Of a stretch of DNA of 64,000 nt, positions 63,086 through 64,000 are shown one piece after another. The stretch comes from Burkholderiaceae bacterium (GTDB lineage Bacteria > Pseudomonadota > Gammaproteobacteria > Burkholderiales > Burkholderiaceae_C). Numbering within the stretch: position 1 is the first letter of the stretch; every line of letters begins with the position of its first letter. A program made the translations under genes and the position numbers. The DNA is taken from contig JAIRVR010000049.1 of the NCBI GenBank assembly GCA_031253795.1, positions 31,996 through 95,995 on the forward strand, given 5' to 3'. The notes under the pieces are model-generated. The model was not told the DNA's origin. It did no database searches and saw only the letters and a list, made by a program, of their open reading frames with translations.

Positions 63086-63985
63086 TTACAGCGCTGGATC
63101 CTGGGTCTGCAGGGCGACCTGCTCGGTGCGTGCCGGTGTGGACGGGCGTGCCGGTACGGCAGCGGGCGTTTCGACCGCGGTCGCCGTCGCAGCGGCAGGG
63201 GCGGGCTTGGTGGTCACCACCTGCATGGCCGGCTTGGCCTCGTCGGCCTTGGCGGTCATGATCGGCGCGGCGCGCAGGCCTGCGGCCAGGCGAAGGCGCT
63301 GGTGCTCGGCCAGCACCTTGACGGCGTAGCCGCCGTCGCTGGGCAGATTGGCTGCGCCCACGTAAAAGCGCAGGCCGCCCTCGATGGAACCGGCACGTGC
63401 TATGCACTCCTTGAGCACGCGCACACCCACGCGCAGATTGCTCACGGGATCGAAAGCGGCATTCTGGCCGCCGAAGTTCTCGTACTTGTCGGTGTGCACC
63501 GTGGTCATGACCTGCATCAGGCCCTGGGCGCCCACCGCGCTTTGCGCGAAGGGGTTGAAGCTGGACTCGATGGCCATGATGGCCAGGATCAGCGTGGGAT
63601 CGAGCTGGTTGAGCTTGCCCAGGTCATAGGCCTCGCTCACCAGGGCCGCGATGGGCTCGGGTGCCACGCGGTACTTTTTGCTCAACCAATAGGCGACAGC
63701 CGCCTGCTCCTTGGGCAGGCTCTTGGGGTTGGTCGCCGTGGCGCGGTCGCTTGCGGCGAGCTCGACGGGCATGCCCTGCTCGGCCAGCTGGCGGGCGGTC
63801 AGCCAGGAGCGCAGCTGGCTCTCTCCGGCATCGCGCAGATCGGGGCGGGCGAACAAGGTGATGGCCAGGAAGGCCACAGCCAGGCCCAGCAGGGCGAAGC
63901 TGTTGTGGATGATGGCAAGAAAACCGTTGGCCACATCGATGGCGAACGTTCGCGCGGCGGCGAAGAATTTTCCTGACGCTGGCAT
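63086..63985 (-). CDS. Membrane-anchored lytic transglycosylase (SLT domain)
   Basis: A 299-residue protein starting MPASGKFFAAARTFAIDVA, with AAAGGA just before. A membrane helix (FALLGLAVAFLAITLFA, about 29-45) anchors it. The SLT goose-lysozyme-like domain (about 115-225) has the catalytic glutamate in IMAIESSFNPFA and the typical SAVGAQGLMQVM and YVGAA. A C-terminal Ala/Pro/Thr-rich tail follows. It should cleave peptidoglycan glycan chains. It lies at the window edge but is complete. Confidence 0.92.
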   Translation of the reverse strand: MPASGKFFAAARTFAIDVANGFLAIIHNSFALLGLAVAFLAITLFARPDLRDAGESQLRSWLTARQLAEQGMPVELAASDRATATNPKSLPKEQAAVAYWLSKKYRVAPEPIAALVSEAYDLGKLNQLDPTLILAIMAIESSFNPFAQSAVGAQGLMQVMTTVHTDKYENFGGQNAAFDPVSNLRVGVRVLKECIARAGSIEGGLRFYVGAANLPSDGGYAVKVLAEHQRLRLAAGLRAAPIMTAKADEAKPAMQVVTTKPAPAAATATAVETPAAVPARPSTPARTEQVALQTQDPAL

Positions 63986-64000
63986 AGCTTTTTCCTTTCT

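Overview
The window is one contiguous stretch of a high-GC betaproteobacterial chromosome, most likely from the family Comamonadaceae (Delftia/Comamonas/Acidovorax group). This is inferred from the order rodZ-ispG-hisS-yfgM-bamB-der-hfq-hflX-hflK-hflC-hisZ-purA, the split HisG/HisZ type of histidine synthesis, the many TctC/Bug solute-binding proteins, and a strong codon bias that produces very long antisense shadow frames. I saw no rRNA, tRNA, CRISPR array, insertion sequence or prophage. No stretch longer than about 300 bases lacks a gene, apart from the 319-base glyA leader, which holds a riboswitch and a terminator.

Region 1 (1-14.4 kb) is a dense plus-strand housekeeping block. It covers cell shape (RodZ), isoprenoids (IspG), tRNA charging (HisS), outer-membrane assembly (YfgM-like, BamB), ribosome GTPases (Der, HflX), Hfq, the HflKC membrane complex, HisZ, PurA and a phosphoribosyltransferase. 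A three-tier hairpin with a U-tract separates ispG from hisS, and a strong terminator followed by a TTGGGC-N17-TAGAAT promoter separates hflC from hisZ. Region 2 (14.5-19.3 kb) holds a beta-propeller protein, a Tat-exported deacetylase-like protein, a membrane fatty-acid hydroxylase, an EI24 membrane protein and a CinA-like protein. Region 3 (19.2-24.4 kb) is the nitrogen-control locus: three NtrC-type sites and a sigma-54 promoter before glnA, then a small secreted protein, ntrB and ntrC.

Region 4 (24.5-34 kb) is mixed: exonuclease III, an HD hydrolase, TetR and Crp regulators, two very small proteins, an SDR, a HAD phosphatase, a phosphoesterase, dihydrofolate reductase overlapped by a helix-turn-helix gene, and a divergent small DNA-binding protein. 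Region 5 (34.3-49.3 kb) is accessory metabolism. A seven-gene minus-strand cluster (CoA-transferase, HMG-CoA lyase, VOC, Bug, esterase, 2-hydroxyacid dehydrogenase, glycerate kinase) faces a LysR gene. A second cluster (CoA-transferase, crotonase-fold protein lacking both catalytic glutamates, quinone-oxidoreductase-like, Bug, GntR) starts at a TTGACA element that lies inside a palindrome. A GNAT/LysR pair sits between them.

Region 6 (49.4-64 kb) returns to core functions: an amino-acid-binding lipoprotein, ThyA with insertions, a lipoprotein, a GlcD-type oxidase, membrane proteins (DUF2069, BrkB/YihY, Mpo1-like), two alpha/beta hydrolases, O-acetylhomoserine sulfhydrylase, a CBS protein, AroC, NrdR, GlyA and a membrane-anchored lytic transglycosylase. 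AroC and NrdR converge on a perfect 20-bp bidirectional terminator. The glyA leader matches the ZTP (pfl) riboswitch, which ties glycine/one-carbon flux to folate status. The window also carries folA, thyA, purA and glyA, so several folate and nucleotide enzymes lie in it, in separate transcription units.
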